59,580 bases of DNA, from NCBI GenBank assembly GCA_964551875.1, contig CAZKEV010000008.1, forward strand, positions 1 through 59,580. Direction: 5' to 3'. How positions within the stretch are numbered: the first letter of the stretch is position 1; each line of letters begins with the position of its first letter. The position numbers and the translations under genes are program-made. Under the pieces are notes generated by a model. The model did not search any database. It had not been told where the DNA came from and worked only from the letters and a program-made list of their open reading frames with translations. Source of the stretch: JACTUA01 sp964551875. Its GTDB lineage: Archaea; Halobacteriota; Methanomicrobia; Methanomicrobiales; JACTUA01. Below, piece by piece: positions 40,543 through 48,701 of this stretch.

Positions 40543-40720
40543 GGACGCTCCTGGGGGCTTCGCCTCCGGCTCGCCCCCGCCGCTTCGGCACCCCCACCGT
40601 GAGGATAAGCCCTTCCAGAGAGACGTAGAGATCTGGATGTTCCCGAAAACCTTCCTTCACCAGCCCCAGTACACGGCGGGGAATGCCCGCGGCGGGGGCG
40701 ATAGTCCCCCAAGAGCCTAA
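40543..40720 (+). repeat. Structured intergenic repeat, copy A2
   Basis: Second copy, starting 239 bases after A1 and separated from it by about 60 AT-rich bases. It has the GGGGGC/GCCCCC first hairpin, the GCCGCTTCGGC mini-hairpin, the GAAAACCTTCC box and the terminal GGGGG/CCCCC hairpin with loop CGATAG. Ends as above. Confidence 0.85.
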
Positions 40721-40782
40721 TAGTAAGACGATATACGATACTGATTTTTAATCCCGATTCCCACTGATGAAAGAAGATTAGC

Positions 40783-40965
40783 GGACGCTCCTGGGGGCTT
40801 TGCTTCGCTCGCCCCCGCCGCTTCGGCGTCCCCAGTCAGGTTAGGCCATTCTCGAGAGGTGAATGTCGGGATCCGGGGGGGAACCCTGAAAACCTCTGTT
40901 CGCACCGTCACGGTATACGGAGGGGGATGGCCGCGCCGGGGGGCGGTAGCCCCCCAAGAGCCAAC
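40783..40965 (+). repeat. Structured intergenic repeat, copy A3
   Basis: Third copy, 240 bases after A2 start. The terminal hairpin has GGGGGG/CCCCCC arms (CGGTAG loop), where A1 has a G-T pair at the innermost position; this and the GGAGGGGGATGGCCGCGCC variant are shared with copy A5. Slightly longer centre than the others (183 bases). Confidence 0.85.
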
Positions 40966-41085
40966 CAATTCTATCACGTACGCCCAGGAACCGCATTCTC
41001 CGAAAGCTATCACTTACTAACAGTACAAAACCTTATGACCGCCGCCTTCCTTTAATTACAGGCTGAACGAGGAGGATCATCTATC

Positions 41086-41232
41086 ATGGCACGGTTCCCT
41101 GAAGCGGAGGCACGCCTCCTGAATGTGAAGATCTGCATGCGCTGCAATGCCAGGAACGCCCTCCGCGCCACCCACTGCCGCAAGTGCAACTACACGCACC
41201 TGCGCCCAAAGAACAAGGAACGGAAGGACTAG
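41086..41232 (+). CDS. rpl40e: 50S ribosomal protein L40e
   Basis: A 48-residue zinc-ribbon ribosomal protein: MARFPEAEARLLNVKICMRC, then NARNALRATHCRKCNYTHLR and a basic tail ending KERKD. Two Cys pairs (CMRC and CRKC) bind zinc. GAGGAGGAT upstream is a strong ribosome-binding site, and AAACCTTATGA near 41027 is a TATA-like element. The gene stands alone between two groups of structured repeats, and T-rich stretches (CCCTTTTCC, CCTTTTTAT near 41240-41270) after its stop could terminate its transcript. Confidence 0.95.
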   Translation: MARFPEAEARLLNVKICMRCNARNALRATHCRKCNYTHLRPKNKERKD

Positions 41233-41292
41233 ACTAATTCCCTTTTCCAAAGAACCTTTTTATCTGACGGATCTGTGTCTCTTTACCACGCT

Positions 41293-41465
41293 GGACGCTC
41301 CTGAGGCTTCGCCTCCGGCTCCCCTTCCGATTAGGCCCACACCGTGAGGATAGAACCTTCCATAGTGCCCATAAGATCCGAATATCACGAAAACCTTCCC
41401 TCACAAGATCCGATACACGGCGGGGGATGCCCGCGGCGGGGGCGGCAGTCCCCCAAGAGCCCAAT
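41293..41465 (+). repeat. Structured intergenic repeat, copy A4 (degenerate)
   Basis: Fourth copy, 61 bases after rpl40e. The 5' hairpin is damaged (CTGAGGCTTCGCCTCCGG and CCCCTTCC replace the G-run and C-run arms), but the GTGAGGATAG and GAAAACCTTCC boxes and the whole 3' part with the GGGGG/CCCCC hairpin are intact. Probably a decaying copy. Confidence 0.8.
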
Positions 41466-41526
41466 ACGGAGATGAACTATAAACGCAATCTCAATTGCCT
41501 TTTCCTATCGGAAATTGAAAATTCGT

Positions 41527-41705
41527 GGACGCTCCAGGGGGCTTCGCCTCCGGCTCGCCCCCGCCGCTTCGGCGTCCCCCAGTTAGGATAGGCCCATTAC
41601 GAGAGGTCGCAGGATCCATACCTCCGAAAAACCTTCCATCTCCTATCCCGGCACACGGAGGGGGATGGCCGCGCCGGGGGGCGGTAGCCCCCCAAGAGCC
41701 CTATA
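41527..41705 (+). repeat. Structured intergenic repeat, copy A5
   Basis: Fifth copy, starting 234 bases after A4. Intact first hairpin (GGGGGC/GCCCCC) and the A3-type 3' half with GGGGGG/CCCCCC arms. Followed by about 110 AT-rich bases with no feature before the Bles03-like gene ends at 41819. Confidence 0.85.
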
Positions 41706-41818
41706 ATAGGACGAATGACAGAATTGATTGAATGTTTCATTTAATATTCCGAGATAGGGGTCAATGGAAAACTGCGGAGGGTCGTGTCTCCGGGGGAATT
41801 AACAATGATCCTGAGTCG

Positions 41819-42469
41819 TCATGCGCTGTAGTAGGTGACCTTCTTCCCCTTCTCGCTGTACTCGCCCCGGAACGTCTCGATGTTCCTCTTGTACCCGATC
41901 CGCTCGATGACCCCCCTCTCCCTGAGGCGTTCCCGGACCCGCATCACGTCGGCCTCGTCGGCCCAGTCCCGGGTGTAGACATAGATCACCTTGCGTTCGT
42001 CACGGGATTCGGGGTTCGGCTTTGCCGTCGAGACTTTGGCCGAGATCCCCAGCTGTCCCGATGCCGTCGCATTTCTGACCTTCCGCCAGAGTTCATCCAC
42101 CCGGTTGTCCTGGAGGAAGATGAGCCACTTGCCGGCAATTTCATCGTCCATCTCCCCGGTGCCCGCACCAGGGGCATCCTGGACGATCCAGTACATGAGG
42201 GTGGTCTTCGTGGGAATTACCCCCTCACCCTCGTAGAGCAAACGGTAGAGGGCATCGGTGGACCAGAACCGGGCCGTGAGGGCCTCTGCGAGGGCCGGGT
42301 AATCCGAGGCGAAACGGGAGAAGATGGCGGCGAAATCGTTCCTGAAGTCGGTCCCGGCCTCAACAAGTTCAAAGAGGGAGCGGCCCTGCTCCCGGAGCAC
42401 CCGGTTCAGGAGGATCTCGAAGAGGCCGTAGGCCACGTCAGACAGGTCCCCTTCTTCCGCCTCTCCCAT
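41819..42469 (-). CDS. Bles03/DUF1917-like protein (putative phosphothreonine-lyase domain)
   Basis: A 216-residue protein. The C-terminal half, from GKWLIFLQDNRVDELWRKVRNATASGQLGISAKVSTAK to VIYVYTRDWADEADVMRVRERLRERGVIERIGYKRNIET, resembles the Bles03 (DUF1917) family, which is often annotated as a putative phosphothreonine lyase domain. The N-terminal ~95 residues are helical and unassigned. There is no signal peptide. The protein may bind or process phospho-compounds, but this is uncertain. It is divergent from htpX, with 372 bases between them. Confidence 0.75.
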   Translation of the reverse strand: MGEAEEGDLSDVAYGLFEILLNRVLREQGRSLFELVEAGTDFRNDFAAIFSRFASDYPALAEALTARFWSTDALYRLLYEGEGVIPTKTTLMYWIVQDAPGAGTGEMDDEIAGKWLIFLQDNRVDELWRKVRNATASGQLGISAKVSTAKPNPESRDERKVIYVYTRDWADEADVMRVRERLRERGVIERIGYKRNIETFRGEYSEKGKKVTYYSA

Positions 42470-42841
42470 ACAATCCGGTCAGATCGCTGTCAGTAAAATG
42501 ATTGCCCTTCCAGCCGTGGTATCCTTCCCGGGAATCCCTCCTTGGACAGTCCCTGGAGGGACGGATCCTGCCGAACAAAGGGACTGTACAGAGCACGTCC
42601 ATCCATCACGGTATCCGGGTTGGCACGAGTCCCGCACTCTCTCCTCCCAATGGATCCAACCGGAGATGATCAGATCGTCGAAGGCATACCTGCCACGCCA
42701 TCCCACCCTGTCAGATGGGGCCGGGTTGGGGTTGGAAAATCCCCCAAAAACCCTGATTTGTCTCCTATAGCCACGAAACATGCCCGAAATCCCACCGGGT
42801 CGAATGTATTAAGAGGAGGATTCTCCAATTATAGGAATACT
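42470..42841. other. Intergenic region between divergent genes, with an inverted repeat
   Basis: No gene seen. It contains a 9-base perfect inverted repeat, ACAGTCCCT (42546-42554) and AGGGACTGT (42579-42587), with a smaller nested GTCCC-TGGA-GGGAC hairpin. The last ~40 bases before htpX are AT-rich with GAGGAGGAT and AATTATAGG, which probably include its promoter or leader. Confidence 0.5.
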
Positions 42842-43723
42842 ATGAAGTGGCAACGCGACTTTGGACTCACCCTGCGGGTCTGGTTCACGATGTTCCTCCT
42901 CCTCATCGTGTACCTCATCTTCATCTCGGTGCTGTACGCCATTGGCGTCCCTACTGCGGGGCTCATCCTCGTTGCAGGTGGCCTGGCCTTTGTCCAGTAC
43001 TTCTTCTCTGACAAGCTTGTCCTCTGGACCACGAGAGCGCGCATCGTGGAGGAGCAGGAGTATCCCGAACTCCATGCCATGGTCAGCAGGCTTGCGGCCG
43101 AGGCAGACATCCCGAAGCCCCGGGTGGCCCTGATGCAGACCCCGGTCCCGAATGCCTTTGCCACCGGCAGGAGCCCCCGCCATGCCGTGGTGGCGGTGAC
43201 GGACTCCCTCCTCCGGCTCCTCTCCCCCAGGGAGCTCGAGGCGGTCCTCGCCCATGAGCTCTCCCATGTGAAGAACCGGGATGTCCTTACCCTCACCATC
43301 GCCTCCTTCCTCGCCATGGTCGCCGCCATCATCATGCAGAATGCCTGGCTCTTCTCCATGGGGAACCGGCGCGGGGAGGGGAACCCCTGGTTCGTCGCCT
43401 GGATCGTCGCCATCATCGTCTGGCTCGTCTCCACCCTCCTCATCCGATCCCTCTCCCGGTACCGGGAGTTCGCTGCCGACCGGGGAAGTGCATTCATCAC
43501 GAGGAGGCCCCATGACCTTATCACGGCACTCGGGAAGATCAGCCAGCGGATGGATTATGTCCCCCCGGAGCAGAAGCAGGCCGTCCAGGGGGCGAATATG
43601 TTCTTCATCATCCCCGCCCTCTCGGGCCGGAGCATGATGGAGCTCTTCTCCACCCACCCGACCCTGGAGAAGCGGGTTGCAGCCCTCCAGCAGGTAGAGG
43701 CCGAGCTGGCATCCGGGGTGTAA
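42842..43723 (+). CDS. htpX: Membrane zinc metalloprotease HtpX
   Basis: M48-family membrane protease for quality control of membrane proteins. The 293-residue protein has two N-terminal helices (WFTMFLLLIVYLIFISVLYAI and AGLILVAGGLAFVQYFF), then the zinc site LEAVLAHELSHVKNRDVLTL (HELSH), two further helices, and the third-ligand region SRYREFAADRGSAFIT. PVPNAFATGRSPRHAVVAVTDSLL is the typical HtpX segment. The start at 42842 (MKWQRDFGLTLRVWF) gives a normal family N-terminus; the longer open frame upstream is non-homologous. Confidence 0.95.
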   Translation: MKWQRDFGLTLRVWFTMFLLLIVYLIFISVLYAIGVPTAGLILVAGGLAFVQYFFSDKLVLWTTRARIVEEQEYPELHAMVSRLAAEADIPKPRVALMQTPVPNAFATGRSPRHAVVAVTDSLLRLLSPRELEAVLAHELSHVKNRDVLTLTIASFLAMVAAIIMQNAWLFSMGNRRGEGNPWFVAWIVAIIVWLVSTLLIRSLSRYREFAADRGSAFITRRPHDLITALGKISQRMDYVPPEQKQAVQGANMFFIIPALSGRSMMELFSTHPTLEKRVAALQQVEAELASGV

Positions 43724-43755
43724 CCCTCTTCTTCTCCCCGGACCCGGGGTCAGGA

Positions 43756-44733
43756 ATGCCCGCTGTCGACGAAGAAGACCGGCCTGTCGTTGCTGTTGAC
43801 ATAGGGGCAACGACGACAAGGGTCGCTCTGTTTGGCCCTGGCGGGGAGATCCTCGGAAGGGTTACCTCCCCGACTCTGGGTTCCGGCGATTCCCCGGAGA
43901 CCATCACCCGCCACCTGGCCGGACTCATCCGGAGGGTGCTCTCCGGTTCCGGGGGGGCCGTTCCCGCCGCCGCAATCGGGGTCTCGGCATGCGGGCCCAT
44001 CGACCACCGACGGGGATCTGTCGTCAGGCCCCCGAACCTCCCATTCAGGGAGATACCTCTCGCCGGCCCCCTTGGTGAGGAGTTCGGTCTCCCCGTCCGG
44101 CTGGCCAATGATTGCCATGCGGGCGTTCTCGGGGAGGTGATCTACGGGGGCGGGGTTGGCTGCGAGAACCTGGTATATATCACCCTCTCGACCGGCATCG
44201 GCGGGGGAGTCATCTGCAACGGGAGGCTCGTCCTCGGGAGGGACGGGAATGCCGCCGAGATCGGTCATTTTCACGTCGATACCACCTATAACCTCCCCTG
44301 CGGCTGTGGCGGGACCGGCCACTGGGAGGCGTATGCCTCAGGGCGGTTCATCCCCAGCTTCTTTGCCCGCTGGTGCGATCGGGAGAACCGGATTCAGGGC
44401 GAGACAGATACCTCATCGGCTGAAGGGATCTTCGCTGCAGCCAGGAACGGAGATCCTGCTGCGCTGGGATTCATGAATGCCCTCGGGGAGATCAATGGCA
44501 GGGGTGTCTCAAACGTTATCGTAGCCTATGACCCCTCACGCATCATCCTGGACGGGTCGGTCGCCCTCCAGAACGAAGATCTCATCCTCCCCTCCCTTCT
44601 CCCTTTCGTCGACCGGTTCCTCCCCCTCCCCGAGATACGGCTCACCACTCTCAAGGGACTCGCCCCCCTGTTTGGGGCATCGGTCATTGCACGGGGCTAC
44701 GATACCGAGGTCGGTCCGGTCATGCCCAGGTGA
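43756..44733 (+). CDS. ROK-family sugar kinase/glucokinase-like protein
   Basis: A 325-residue ROK protein. The ATP-binding start is VVAVDIGATTTRVALFGPGG, followed by GVSACGPIDHRRGSVVRPPNLP, the catalytic Asp in RLANDCHAGVLGEVIYGGG, LSTGIGGGVICNGRLVLG, and the zinc motif CGCGGTGHWEAYASG. The usual third Cys of this motif is a His here, which may still bind zinc. No DNA-binding N-terminus is present, so it is a kinase rather than a repressor. It might phosphorylate glucose, N-acetylglucosamine or another sugar. It lies 33 bases after htpX. Confidence 0.9.
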   Translation: MPAVDEEDRPVVAVDIGATTTRVALFGPGGEILGRVTSPTLGSGDSPETITRHLAGLIRRVLSGSGGAVPAAAIGVSACGPIDHRRGSVVRPPNLPFREIPLAGPLGEEFGLPVRLANDCHAGVLGEVIYGGGVGCENLVYITLSTGIGGGVICNGRLVLGRDGNAAEIGHFHVDTTYNLPCGCGGTGHWEAYASGRFIPSFFARWCDRENRIQGETDTSSAEGIFAAARNGDPAALGFMNALGEINGRGVSNVIVAYDPSRIILDGSVALQNEDLILPSLLPFVDRFLPLPEIRLTTLKGLAPLFGASVIARGYDTEVGPVMPR

Positions 44734-44792
44734 AACGGCCTCGGGCAAGGCTTATCATACCCCCCGGGCGTACCTCCGGTTGGTTCAGGACC

Positions 44793-46205
44793 ATGAAAGA
44801 ATTCCTCCCGCAGTTCAGGCAGATCCATACCACCATCAGGGACCTCAGGCGCCAGTACGAAGAAGCTCTCTCCCTCCTTGTCAGCGTGCCGAGCGTGAGC
44901 TCCGAACCGGACCGGGCTCCGGATGTCCGACGGTGTGCGGATGTGGCCACCGGACTCCTCCGCAGGGCAGGCGCGACCGCCGAGGTTCTCCCGACCGGTG
45001 GTCATCCGGTCGTCCACGCCTCCCTTGTTACGGATCCGGGGAACCCAGCGGTTGCTCTTTACAATCATCTTGATGTCCAGCCTGCTGATCCGGCCGAGTG
45101 GAGTTCTGATCCATTTACCCTCACCGTCCACCGCGGGCGGTACACTGGTCGTGGTGCCACCGATGACAAGGGGCCGGCCCTTGCAGTGATGACCGCTGCT
45201 ACCCTTGCACGGGATGCCGGAATTCCGCTCAACTACCACTTCCTCTGGGAGCTCGAGGAGGAGATCGGGAGCCCCCACTTTGCGTCGTTCCTGAGGGAGA
45301 GGAAGGGGCAGATACCTGCGGACTCGGTCGTGGTCTCTGACACCATCTGGGTCGCCCGTGCCACACCCTCCATCCCCTACGGCCTCCGGGGGCTCCTGCC
45401 CGCCACTCTCTCCCTTGAGACGGCCCGCGCCGACGTCCACTCCGGCGTTGCAGGGGGCGTTGCCCGGAACCCTCTCCTCGAGCTATCTGAGCTCCTCACA
45501 AGATGTTGCGATCCGGCGACCGGGACGGTGAAGATACCGGGATTCTATGACGGGGTGAAGAAACCCCGGAAGGGTGAGCTGGAGAAGTTCCTTGCGGTCA
45601 CCGGTTTCACGGCCGGAGAGTTCGCCCGCGACCTGGGGCTCACCTCGATCCGCCCGAATCTCTCCACCGACCTCGACGTGGTGAAGGCCTTCTCCCTGAT
45701 GCCCACCTTCGAGGTCCACGGGATCACCGGTGGTTACACCGGCCCGGGCGCAAAGGCCATCGTCCCCCACCGGGCGGAGGCAAAGGTCTCCATGCGCCTT
45801 GTCCCGGGCCAGGACCCGGCCCGCATCGCCCGGCTCTTCAGGGAGTTCGTGAAGCGAAAGAACCCGTATGTCCGGGTCACCACCTTCCCCGCCCTCCAGC
45901 CCTATCTCGGCGACCACAGGGGTCCTTATGCCACGGCGGCACGCTCGGCCATGAAGACTGCCTTCGGGAAGGAGCCGGCCTTCACCCGGGAGGGGGGATC
46001 CATCGGTGCCGTGGTGGCGATGGACAAGATCCTCGGGGTCCCCATCAGCTTCCTTGGCCTCTCCCTCCCCTCCCATGGGTACCACTCCCGGAACGAGCAC
46101 TTCGACTGGGGGCAGGCCTCGGGAGGGATCCGGATGTTCCTCCATTACTTTGCGGAGATCGCCCGGATCCGGCCTCTCCGCCGACGGCGAACAGCAAAAG
46201 GCTAA
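44793..46205 (+). CDS. M20-family metallopeptidase (carboxypeptidase/dipeptidase-like)
   Basis: A 470-residue zinc peptidase. Visible metal and catalytic residues are LYNHLDVQPADPAEW (His and Asp), GRGATDDKGPALAVM (bridging Asp), WELEEEIGSPHF (the Glu pair) and VSDTIWVA (Asp). The lid domain contains IVPHRAEAKVSMRLVPGQ, and the last metal His lies in SLPSHGYHSRNEHFDW. The start at 44793 (MKEFLPQFRQIHTTI) is preferred over an ATG at 44730 that precedes non-homologous sequence. It is similar to eukaryotic carnosinase-like dipeptidases; the substrate is unknown. The two tRNA genes follow. Confidence 0.9.
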   Translation: MKEFLPQFRQIHTTIRDLRRQYEEALSLLVSVPSVSSEPDRAPDVRRCADVATGLLRRAGATAEVLPTGGHPVVHASLVTDPGNPAVALYNHLDVQPADPAEWSSDPFTLTVHRGRYTGRGATDDKGPALAVMTAATLARDAGIPLNYHFLWELEEEIGSPHFASFLRERKGQIPADSVVVSDTIWVARATPSIPYGLRGLLPATLSLETARADVHSGVAGGVARNPLLELSELLTRCCDPATGTVKIPGFYDGVKKPRKGELEKFLAVTGFTAGEFARDLGLTSIRPNLSTDLDVVKAFSLMPTFEVHGITGGYTGPGAKAIVPHRAEAKVSMRLVPGQDPARIARLFREFVKRKNPYVRVTTFPALQPYLGDHRGPYATAARSAMKTAFGKEPAFTREGGSIGAVVAMDKILGVPISFLGLSLPSHGYHSRNEHFDWGQASGGIRMFLHYFAEIARIRPLRRRRTAKG

Positions 46206-46235
46206 TCTCCCCGGAGAGAATATTCATGGGATACT

Positions 46236-46306
46236 GCATCGATGATCTAGCGGCATGATATTGGCCTTCCAAGCCAATAGCCCGGGTTCGAATCCCGGTC
46301 GATGCA
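46236..46306 (+). tRNA. tRNA-Gly (anticodon TCC)
   Basis: A full cloverleaf can be drawn: acceptor arms GCATCGA and TCGATGC with discriminator A, a 3-base-pair D stem (ATC/GAT), anticodon arm TTGGC-CTTCCAA-GCCAA with anticodon TCC, and T arm CCGGG-TTCGAAT-CCCGG. No intron and no encoded CCA. It is followed one base later by tRNA-Val, so the two are probably cotranscribed. Confidence 0.95.
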
Positions 46307-46307
46307 T

Positions 46308-46382
46308 GGGGCTCGTGGTCTAGTCGGCTATGACGTCGCCTTCACACGGCGAAGATCCTGAGTTCGAATCTCAGCGGGCCCA
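46308..46382 (+). tRNA. tRNA-Val (anticodon CAC)
   Basis: Acceptor arms GGGCTCG and CGGGCCC (one G-U pair) with discriminator A, D arm GTCTAGTCGGCTATGAC, anticodon arm TCGCC-TTCACAC-GGCGA with anticodon CAC, and T arm CTGAG-TTCGAAT-CTCAG. No intron or encoded CCA is visible. A decayed copy of its 3' half occurs 1150 bases downstream. Confidence 0.95.
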
Positions 46383-46567
46383 TAATTCTTCCCTCTTCTC
46401 CGTCACACCCGTCTTCTCCCTGTATCTCTTCGGGCTATCGAACCAGGGTGATAAGGCAGCTCTCGTCACCGACCACTGAAGAATTTCAGACCGGGTACCA
46501 AAGTGCTTCACCCCCACACCCCTGTCGGATTCCGAGCCCTTATCCCATTCAAGGGAGAGCAGGATAC

Positions 46568-47407
46568 ATGCACAGGATTATCGACTGGAACGAACTCTGG
46601 AAGGCGATCTACGCGGGTTCACCCGAACGCTCTGCCAAGGACCGCGACCCTGCTGCCGCCTGGGACAGACGGGCTGCCGCCTACGGGCGTGCCACCCGCG
46701 ACGAGAAGAGGGCGACAGAGCAGGAACTTGCGGTCCTGGACCTGAGGCCAGGTGACACGGTGCTCGACGTGGGCGCAGGGACGGGGAGGCTTGCCGTGCC
46801 CATTGCGCGTACCGCCACCCGCGTGACGGCTCTCGACCCATCGGGGGGCATGCTCTCTATCCTGGAGGACCGCATGGCAGCGGAAGGGCGCAGGAACTAT
46901 TCCTGCGTCAGGATGCGCTGGGAGGATACCGTGATTGGCCGGGATATCGAGCCCCACGATGTGGTCATTGCGGCGTTCTCGCTCGGGTTCTACGATCTCG
47001 CCGCCGCCCTTCAGAAGCTCGACGCTGCAGCCCGCCGTTCTGTCTACCTCTTCTGGCATGCGGGGGAGTGGCGGAGCCATGACGAGATGGCGCTCTACCG
47101 GGCAGTGTTCGGGGAAGAGGCAGCCATGCAGAAGGGGTATCCCGACTACATCTATCCCGTCAACATCCTTCACGACGCCGGAATCTATCCGGATGTGAAG
47201 ATCTTCCCTTCGATCTGGGACACGGGCTACGACTCAGTCGAAGAGGCCGCCCGGACCTGGGTGGCATTGCACAATCCCGACCAGGAAGACATCTCCTCTG
47301 TCCTTGAGCACTTCTCCCGGGTTCTGCGCCGGAACTCAGACGGTACCTACCTGGAAACGGTTGTCAGGCCGACCGCGGCGGTCTGGTGGATAAAAAAGGA
47401 CGGATAA
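46568..47407 (+). CDS. Class I SAM-dependent methyltransferase
   Basis: A 279-residue methyltransferase. The SAM-binding motif I is LRPGDTVLDVGAGTGRLAVPIA near residue 60, with the acidic residue of motif II in VTALDPSGGML and motif IV-like region HDVVIAAFSLGFYDLAAAL. The N-terminus (MHRIIDWNELWKAIYAGSPERS) and the YLFWHAGEWRSHDEMALYRAVFG segment resemble methanogen methyltransferases of unknown substrate. The start at 46568 is chosen since the open frame upstream has no such sequence. The gene lies exactly between tRNA-Val and its partial copy, which could mean that it arrived with an integrated element. Confidence 0.9.
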   Translation: MHRIIDWNELWKAIYAGSPERSAKDRDPAAAWDRRAAAYGRATRDEKRATEQELAVLDLRPGDTVLDVGAGTGRLAVPIARTATRVTALDPSGGMLSILEDRMAAEGRRNYSCVRMRWEDTVIGRDIEPHDVVIAAFSLGFYDLAAALQKLDAAARRSVYLFWHAGEWRSHDEMALYRAVFGEEAAMQKGYPDYIYPVNILHDAGIYPDVKIFPSIWDTGYDSVEEAARTWVALHNPDQEDISSVLEHFSRVLRRNSDGTYLETVVRPTAAVWWIKKDG

Positions 47408-47484
47408 GGGCCGGTTTGCTGCAGGAACAGGGATCTCGCCGCTCACCGGATCAGGAGACATACTGGATACTCGTTTCCGATCCC

Positions 47485-47531
47485 CTCGCCTCCACCTGGC
47501 GGAGATCCTGAGTTCTCATCTCGGCGGGCTG
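47485..47531 (+). pseudogene. Remnant of the tRNA-Val(CAC) 3' half (possible attachment-site scar)
   Basis: Aligns without gaps, at a constant offset of 1150 bases, to the anticodon arm through acceptor end of the tRNA-Val gene. By hand I count about 37 of 45 matching positions over 46336-46380. The anticodon CAC is kept, but the conserved T-loop TTCGAAT has become TTCTCAT and the base before the anticodon has changed, so it cannot be a functional tRNA. No 5' half is present. 3' tRNA fragments like this are typical of integrase-mediated insertion. Confidence 0.75.
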
Positions 47532-47597
47532 CTCTCCAAAAAATTGTCCCGGGGAGATCCGAAGGCTTTTCCTTTTCCCGGAAGATCTGTGACCGGC

Positions 47598-47981
47598 ATG
47601 ATCTGCATCCAGTGCGGGTGGTGCTGCAGGCAGTACAGGGGCTTTCACTGGGCAAAGGAGCCTGACCTTCTCCGCTGGCACCGGGAGGGGAGGCGGGACA
47701 TCCTGCAGTACGTGGCAGCGGGCAGGAATCCAAACGGGACGGTCAGGACGGCTGCCGATCTCACGGCAGCGGACCTCTCAGCCATGGATCCCGCCCTTGG
47801 CTGGACCGATCCGGTTACAGGCATCGTCCTGGAAGCCTGCCCCTTCCTCGTGAAGGCCGATCCCTCCCTCTACCTCTGTGCCATCCACCCGACGAAACCG
47901 GCGGTCTGCCGGGATACCAACACCTGGGAGTGGGGGCTCGGGAGGTACGGCCCCTGGGGCTGCCCGGCCTCTCCGCCGTGA
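47598..47981 (+). CDS. YkgJ-family cysteine-cluster protein
   Basis: A 127-residue protein with the N-terminal cluster MICIQCGWCCRQYRG (CxxCGxCC), followed by EACPFLV and a CAIHPTKPAVCRD segment. Together these Cys form the putative Fe-S or zinc cluster of the YkgJ family. Function is unknown; members are often linked to metal or cofactor chemistry. The start at 47598 fits the family, with a GTG nine bases earlier as an alternative. It faces the HEPN gene tail-to-tail. Confidence 0.85.
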   Translation: MICIQCGWCCRQYRGFHWAKEPDLLRWHREGRRDILQYVAAGRNPNGTVRTAADLTAADLSAMDPALGWTDPVTGIVLEACPFLVKADPSLYLCAIHPTKPAVCRDTNTWEWGLGRYGPWGCPASPP

Positions 47982-48103
47982 CCCTTACCTGGGATGCGGA
48001 CGGGGAGATCCTTCTCTCCAGCGGTCGAATCTTCGGAGTCCGCTCCCCCAAGAAGCCCCTGTCCGCCCCAGGGATCGCTCACGACCCTCGAATGAACGGC
48101 CTG

Positions 48104-48544
48104 TCAGGCCTTCTTCGCCATCTCCCTCGCACTCTCGATGAGGACCCGGGTGGAGGCCAGGAGTTCCTCGATATCGTTCCTGTCATAGACGCAGAGGCAG
48201 TCGTTTCCTTTCGCGATCTCGCGCCCGTACTCGAAGCCCTCGAGGATCGAGGATGCAAAAACCCTCTCCCTCACGTAGAGCTCATCCATCGCGTACTTCA
48301 GGCAGTCGACTCCCTTTGCCTCGTACCCCTTCATACCCAGAAGAGCCCTGAAGACGTGCATGAGGGCACGGTGTGACTGCTTCACCGCCCATTTGTCGGT
48401 GCCATCCTTGAAAGACTTCCCGGCCACCTCGAGGTCGTTCTCCGCTTCCCTCAGCTCTGCACCAATCATTGCGGGATCTATCGGCACCCTCCCGAGGTTT
48501 CCCGACTTTATACAGGCATCAAACCGGCGCGCCACCAGGATCAC
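48104..48544 (-). CDS. HEPN-domain protein
   Basis: An alpha-helical HEPN-type protein: AELREAENDLEVAGKSFKDGTDKWAVKQSHRALMHVFRALLGMKGYEAKG is the first helical pair, and AMDELYVRERVF...YGREIAKGN...DIEELLASTRVLIESAREMAKK the rest. HEPN proteins are RNA-binding or RNase modules of toxin-antitoxin and signalling systems, but the catalytic Arg-x4-6-His motif is not clearly present and no nucleotidyltransferase antitoxin is adjacent. The frame is open to 48661, but the likely TATA box at 48604-48615 lies inside that extension, so I start at the GTG at 48544 (another GTG at 48535). Confidence 0.7.
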   Translation of the reverse strand: MILVARRFDACIKSGNLGRVPIDPAMIGAELREAENDLEVAGKSFKDGTDKWAVKQSHRALMHVFRALLGMKGYEAKGVDCLKYAMDELYVRERVFASSILEGFEYGREIAKGNDCLCVYDRNDIEELLASTRVLIESAREMAKKA

Positions 48545-48603
48545 ATCCCCGGCTCCCCGGGAGTTCTCCCTAGGGGGCCGTGCAAGAGGGACATTCTCAG
48601 AGA

Positions 48604-48615
48604 TTCTATATAAAA
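48604..48615 (-). promoter_or_regulatory. Candidate TATA box for the HEPN gene
   Basis: On the minus strand the sequence reads ATTTTATATAGA. A TATA centre here would give a transcription start near 48583, upstream of the GTG at 48544. This is the main reason for rejecting the longer open frame of the HEPN gene. The same AT block could also serve the plus strand, but lon has a better-placed element closer by. Confidence 0.5.
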
Positions 48616-48701
48616 TTACCCCAGCCCCGGACATGGGCTCCAAATCCCTGGAACGAGACACCCCCTTGTGTGGGGGGGAGACCTGCGGGTGGCCGATGGG
48701 T

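Noticed and set aside
40416..41464. Minus-strand open frames within the repeat copies (Gly/Pro/Arg-rich peptides such as GSWGTTAPAAG)
   Set aside because: Copies differ by insertions that shift the frame, stops fall in different places, and no start has a ribosome-binding site, so the repeats are not conserved coding units.
40304..41705. CRISPR array at the regular 240-base spacing
   Set aside because: The conserved unit is ~178 bases and the variable part is ~60; CRISPR repeats are 23-50 bases, and no cas genes are near.
47408..47597. A further functional tRNA after the methyltransferase gene
   Set aside because: Only the 3' half of the tRNA-Val pattern is present and the T-loop is altered, so it is a remnant.
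48104..48661. Complete HEPN-MNT toxin-antitoxin pair
   Set aside because: There is no nucleotidyltransferase antitoxin gene in the adjacent sequence.
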